From contig NC_044564.1 of assembly GCF_007565055.1 (NCBI RefSeq), positions 77,086,563-77,150,562 of the forward strand: a stretch of DNA of 64,000 nt, given 5' to 3'. This document shows positions 59,454 to 64,000 of the stretch, piece after piece. The notes beneath the pieces were generated by a model. It was not told the DNA's origin and made no database searches. It saw nothing but the letters and a program-made list of their open reading frames with translations. The position numbers were made by a program, and so were the translations under genes. This DNA comes from Rhinopithecus roxellana. Taxonomy: Eukaryota; Chordata; Mammalia; Primates; Cercopithecidae. The number at the start of each line of letters is the position of its first letter. Positions within the stretch are counted from its first letter, which is position 1.

Positions 59454-62400
59454 ATGGCAGGATCAAGTTCACACATAACAATATTAACCTTAAATGTAAA
59501 TGGACTAAATGCTTAAATTAAAAGACACAGACTGGCAAACTGGATAAACAGTCAAGACCCATCAGTCTGCTGTATTCAGGAGACCCATCTCACATGCAGA
59601 GACATACATAGGCTCAAAATAAAGGGATGGAGGAAGATCTACCAAGCAAATGGAGAACAAAAAAAAAGCAGGGGTTGTAATACTAGTCTCTGATAAAACA
59701 GACTTTGAAACATCAAAGATCAAAAGAGAGAAAGAAGGCCATTACATAATGGTAAAGGGATCAATTCAACAGGAAGAGCTAACTATCCTAAATATATATG
59801 CACCCAATACAGGAGCACCCAGATTCATAAAACAAGTCCTTAGAGACTTACAAAGGGACTTTGACTCCCATACAATAATAATGGGAGACTTCAACACCCC
59901 ACTGTCAACATTAGACAGATCAACGAGACAGAAAGTTAACAAGGATATACAGGAATTGAACTCATCTCTGCAGCAAGCAGGCCTAATAGACATCTACAGA
60001 ACTCTCCACCCCAAATCAACAGAATATACATTCTTCTCAGCACCACATCACACTTGTTCCAAAATTCACCACATAATTGGAAGTAAAGCACTCCTCGGCA
60101 AATGTACAAGAACAGAAATTATAACAAACTGTCTCTCAGACCACAGTGCAATCAAACTAGAACTCAGGACTAAGAAACTCAATCAAAACCACTCAACTAC
60201 AAGGAAACTGAATAACCTGCTCCTGAATGACTACTGGGTACATAACGAAATGAAGGCAGAAATAAAGATGTTCTTTGAAACCAATGAGAACAAAGATACA
60301 ACATACCAAAATCTCTGGGACACATTTAAAGCAGTGTGTAGAGGGAAATTTATAGCACTAAATGCCCACAAGAGAAAGCAGGAAAGATCTAAAATGGACA
60401 CTCTAACATCACAATTAAAAGAACTAGAGAAGCAAGAGCAAACACATTCAAAAGCTAGCAGAAGGCAAGAAATAACTAAGATCAGAGCAGAACTGAAGGA
60501 GATAGAGATACAAAAAACCCTCCAAAAAATCAATGAATCCAGGAGTTGGTTTTTTGAAAAGATCAACAAAATTGATCAACCGCTAGCAAGACTAATAAAG
60601 AAGAAAAGAGAGAAGAATCAAATAGACGCAATAAAAAATGATAAAGGGGATATCACCACCGACCCCACAGAAATACAAACTACCATCAGAGAACACTATA
60701 AACACCTCTACGCAAATAAACTAGAAAATCTAGAAGAAATGGATAATTTCCTGGACACTTACAATCTCCCAAGACTAAACCAGGAAGAAGCTGAATCCCT
60801 GAATAGACCAATAGCAGGCTCTGAAATTGAGGCAATAATTAATAGCCTACCAACCAAAAGAAGTCCAGGACCAGATGGATTCACAGCCGAATTCTACCAG
60901 AGGTACATGGAGGAGCTGGTACCATTCCTTCTGAAACTATTCCAATCAATAGAAAAAGAGGGAATCCAACCTACCTCATTTTATGAGGCCAACATCATCC
61001 TGATACCAAAGCCTGGCAGAGACACAACCAAAAAAGAGAATTTTAGACCAATATTCCTGATGAACATCGATGCAAAATGCTCAATAAAATACTGGCAAAC
61101 CGGATTCAGCAGCACATCCAAAAGCTTATCCACCATGATCAAGTGGGCTTCATCCCTGGGATGCAAGGCTGGTTCAACATACGCAAATCAATAAACGTAA
61201 TCCAGCATATAAACAGAACCAAAGACAAAAACCACATGATTATCTCAATAGATGCAGAAAAGGCCTTTGACAAAATTCAACAGCCCTTCATGCTAAACAC
61301 GCTCAATAAATTCGGTATTGATGGAATGTATCTCAAATAATAAGAGCTATTTATGACAAACCCACAGCCAATATCATACTGAATGGGCAAAAACTGGAAA
61401 AATTCCCTTTGAAAACTGGCACAAGACAGGGATGCCCTCTCTCACCACTCCTATTCAACATAGTGTTGGAAGTTCTGGCTAGGGCAATCAGGCAAGAGAA
61501 AGAAATCAAGGGTATCCAGTTAGGAAAAGAAGAAGTCAAATTGTCCCTGTTTGCAGATGACATGATTGTGTATTTAGAAAACTCCATTGTCTCAGCCCAA
61601 AATCTCCTTAAGCTGATAAGCAACTTCAGCAAAGACCCAGGATACAAAATTAATGTCCAAAATCACAAATATTCTTATACACCAGTAACAGACAAACGGA
61701 GAGCCAAATCATGAATGAACTTCCATTCACAATTGCTTCAAAGAGAATAAAATACCTAGGAATCCAACTTACAAGGGATGTCAAGGACCTCTTCAAGGAG
61801 AACTACAAACCACTGCTCAGTGAAATAAAAGAGGACACTAACAAATGGAAGAACATACCATGCTCATGGATAGGAAGAATCAATATCGTGAAAATGGCCA
61901 TACTGCCCAAGGTCATTTATAGATTCAATGCCATCCCCATCAAGCTACCAATGAGTTTCTTCACAGAATTGGAAAAAACTGCTTTAAAGTTCATATGGAA
62001 CCAAAAAAGAGCCCACATTTCCAAGACAATCCTAAGTCAAAAGAACAAAGCTGGAGGCATCATGCTACCTGACTTCAAACTATACTACAAGGCTACAGTA
62101 ACCAAAACAGCATGGTACTGGTACCAAAACAGAGATATAGACCAACGGAACAGAACAGAGTCCTCAGAAATAATACCACACATCTACAGCCATCTGATCT
62201 TTGATAAACCTGAGAGAAACAAGAAATGGGGAAAGGATTCCCTATTTAATAAATGGTGCTGGGAAAATTGGCTATCCATAAGTAGAAAGCTGAAACTGGA
62301 TCCTTTCCTTACTCCTTATACGAAGATTAATTCAAGATGGATTAGAGACTTAAATGTTAAACCTAATACCATAAAAACCCTAGAAGAAAACCTAGGTAAT

Positions 62401-63279
62401 GCCATTCAGGACATAGGCATGGGCAAGGACTTCATGTCTAAAACACCAAAAGCAATGGCAACAAAATCCAAAATTGACAAATGGGATCTAATTAAACTAA
62501 AGAGCTTCTGCACAGCAAAAGAAACTACCATCAGAGTGAACAGGCAACCTACAGAATGGGAGAAAATTTTTGCAATCTACTCATCTGACAAAGGGCTAAT
62601 ATCCAGAACCTACAAATAACTCAAACAAATTTACAAGAAAAAAACAGACAACCCCATCAAAAAGTGGGCAATGGATATGAACAGACATTTCTCAGAAGAA
62701 GACATTCATACAGCCAACAGACACATGAAAAAATGCTCATCATCACTGGCCATCAGAGAAATGCAAATCAAAACCACAATGAGATACCATCTCACACCAG
62801 TTAGAATGGCAATCATTAAAAAGTCAGGAAACAACAGGTGCTGGAGAGGATGTGGAGAAATAGGAACACTTTTACACTGTTGGTCGGATTGTAAACTAGT
62901 TCAACCATTATAGAAAACAGTATGGCGATTCCTCAAGGATCTAGAACTAGAAGTACCATATGACCCAGCCATCCCATTACTGGGTATATACCTAAAGGAT
63001 TACAAATCATGCTGCTATAAAGACACATGCACACGTATGTTTATTGCGGCACTATTCACAATAGCAAAGACTTGGAATCAACCCGAATGTCCATCAGTGA
63101 CAGACTGGATTAAGAAAATGTGGCACATATACACCATGGAATACTATGCAACCATAAAAAAGGATGAGTTTGTGTCCTTTGTAGGGACATGGATGCAGCT
63201 GGAAACCATCATTCTCAGCAAACTATCACAAGAACAGAAAACCAAACACCGCATGTTCTCACTCATAAGTGGGAACTGA
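59454..63279 (+). pseudogene. L1 ORF2 (endonuclease and reverse transcriptase), broken
   Basis: ORF2p is normally about 1275 residues. Start ATG at 59454. Breaks in order: TAA at codon 21 (59514-59516); +1 in an A9 run at about 59658-59666; -1 near 61075 after the MNIDAK region; -1 near 61337; -1 near 61655; TAA at 62617-62619; TAG at 62911-62913 in place of tryptophan. Endonuclease residues Asn14, Glu43, Tyr115, Asp145, Asn147, Thr192 and the SDH at 228-230 are present, but Asp205 is His (codon at 60067-60069). The RT catalytic FADD is intact near 61551-61562. The C-terminal CX3CX7HX4C motif is intact at about 62841-62895. The longest surviving frame is 59650-61194 (514 residues). Confidence 0.95.
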
Positions 63280-63529
63280 ACAATGAGATCACTTGGACTC
63301 GGGAAAGGGAACATCACACACCGGGGCCTATCACAGGGAGTGGGGAGGGGTGCGAGATTGCATTGGGAGTTATACCTGATGTAAATGACAAGTTGATGGG
63401 TGCTGACAAGTTGATGGGTGCAGCACACCAACATGGCACAAGTATACATATGTAACAAACCTGCACGTTATGCACATGTACCCTAGAACTTAAAGTATAA
63501 TAAAAAAATAAATAAATTAAAAGAAAAAA
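63280..63529 (+). terminator. L1 3' UTR with poly(A) signal and tail
   Basis: Includes the degraded polypurine tract (63331-63357), the doubled 'gttgatgggtgc' motif, 'cctgcacgttatgcacatg', and 'aaagtataataaaaaaata', which provides the AATAAA-type signal and tail. Confidence 0.85.
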
Positions 63530-64000
63530 TGGAAGTAGATGATCATTAAATGGATGTGTAAGTGGAACATTTTATCTGACTGAAATTATCTGGAAAATGG
63601 GCCACATATTAAATTAGCATGACAATGGCCAACACACAGCCTAACCATTAAATATAATAGGTAACCTTATTAAAATGTGAATCATGTGATTAGGGGTAAC
63701 ATCTTGCTACATGATTTCTGGTATGTTTAGAACCTACATTCCATGAGGACAGGAATGAGATAAATCTAGTTTATAAGACATAACCAATGCTGGGTTCTAA
63801 AATGAAAACTAGAGAGTTGGAAGTTTATTTGTTCATTCACCAACATTTTGAACTGTGTCTTAGCTCATAAAAAGATCAATAATTACACCTTGAATTAATA
63901 TATATGAATTAATTGTAGGAAAATAATAAATTTTCTGAAGTCATCAGTGTTTATACTCATGGTTATTCTTGATAATGCCTCTAAAGAATTTGAAAAAATA
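63530..64000. other. Unassigned sequence
   Basis: No gene or repeat recognised downstream of the L1. Confidence 0.5.

Larger units (their letters stand above)
57348..63529 (+). mobile_element. Structurally full-length L1, Old World monkey lineage, inactive
   Basis: About 6.18 kb from the 5' UTR start ('ggggcggagcaagatgg') to an A-rich tail, matching the length of intact primate L1. All parts are in order: 5' UTR 57348-58374, ORF1 58375-59390, ORF2 59454-63279, 3' UTR 63280-63500, tail. Possible target duplication is weak: 'aaatggaa' occurs just before the element (about 57338-57345) and just after the tail (about 63527-63533). The 3' UTR has the duplicated 'gttgatgggtgc' motif seen at 1-1190. 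Both ORFs are disrupted, so it cannot mobilise itself. Confidence 0.96.

Noticed and set aside
58375..63279. Active L1 with intact ORFs
   Set aside because: Several nonsense codons and frameshifts in both ORFs.
1..63529. The two young L1s as a segmental duplication
   Set aside because: Homology ends at the L1 tail; downstream flanks are unrelated.
1..64000. A new multi-gene or defence-type system
   Set aside because: No non-repeat coding sequence or gene cluster is visible; the notable signals are structural rearrangements.

Overview
The window is a gene-poor, AT-rich stretch of primate nuclear DNA, and I see no cellular protein-coding gene, rRNA or tRNA in it. Two repeats point to an Old World monkey (macaque, baboon or vervet type) rather than a human or other ape. 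The L1 copies at 1-1190 and 57348-63529 carry the 3' UTR variant in which 'gttgatgggtgctgac' precedes a second 'gttgatgggtgcagc'. The Alu at 36967-37262 carries 'ggctcaagcctgtaatccc' and 'gatctggccactgc', which I associate with cercopithecid AluY lineages. The genus cannot be fixed from the sequence alone.

Layout. 1-1190 is the 3' end of a young L1 cut by the window edge. 2893-3665 is an LTR-like element whose 3' end has been folded back into a large imperfect palindrome. 4220-4470 is a hAT-Charlie MITE. 9690-11560 is a nest: an MLT1 LTR with a perfect 5-bp target duplication sits in an old LINE, and an MSTA LTR sits in a MIR. 12890-18967 is one ancient, long L1M split by a truncated AluY. 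20092-20157 holds two abutting perfect hairpins. 22011-22469 is a three-monomer Alu array between perfect 15-bp duplications. 23-35 kb holds MIR, L2 and microsatellite remnants plus an L1 fragment (27028-27730). 36235-41100 is a mosaic of L1M pieces in both orientations with a young monkey AluY. 44-49 kb holds MIRs, Alus, an L1M 3' half and a 38-bp-armed quasi-palindrome. 51.7-55.4 kb holds an MLT1 interrupted by an L1 that shows a short 3' transduction. The chimeric MLT1/L1 junction also has an inverted, about 98% identical copy 2.7 kb upstream. 57348-63529 is a structurally full-length L1 with YY1 site, 5' UTR, ORF1, ORF2, 3' UTR and tail, but both ORFs are broken.

No genes here work together as a pathway. 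The only coding capacity is L1 ORF1/ORF2, and it is dead: ORF1 has a nonsense and a frameshift. ORF2 has at least three nonsense codons, four single-base frameshifts and a lost endonuclease residue (Asp205 to His). The best signal beyond ordinary repeat annotation is the set of inverted structures (3.3 kb, 20.1 kb, 24.0 kb, 35.5 kb, 49.2 kb, and 51.7/54.7 kb). They suggest repeated fold-back or template-switch events. I found no convincing new gene system.
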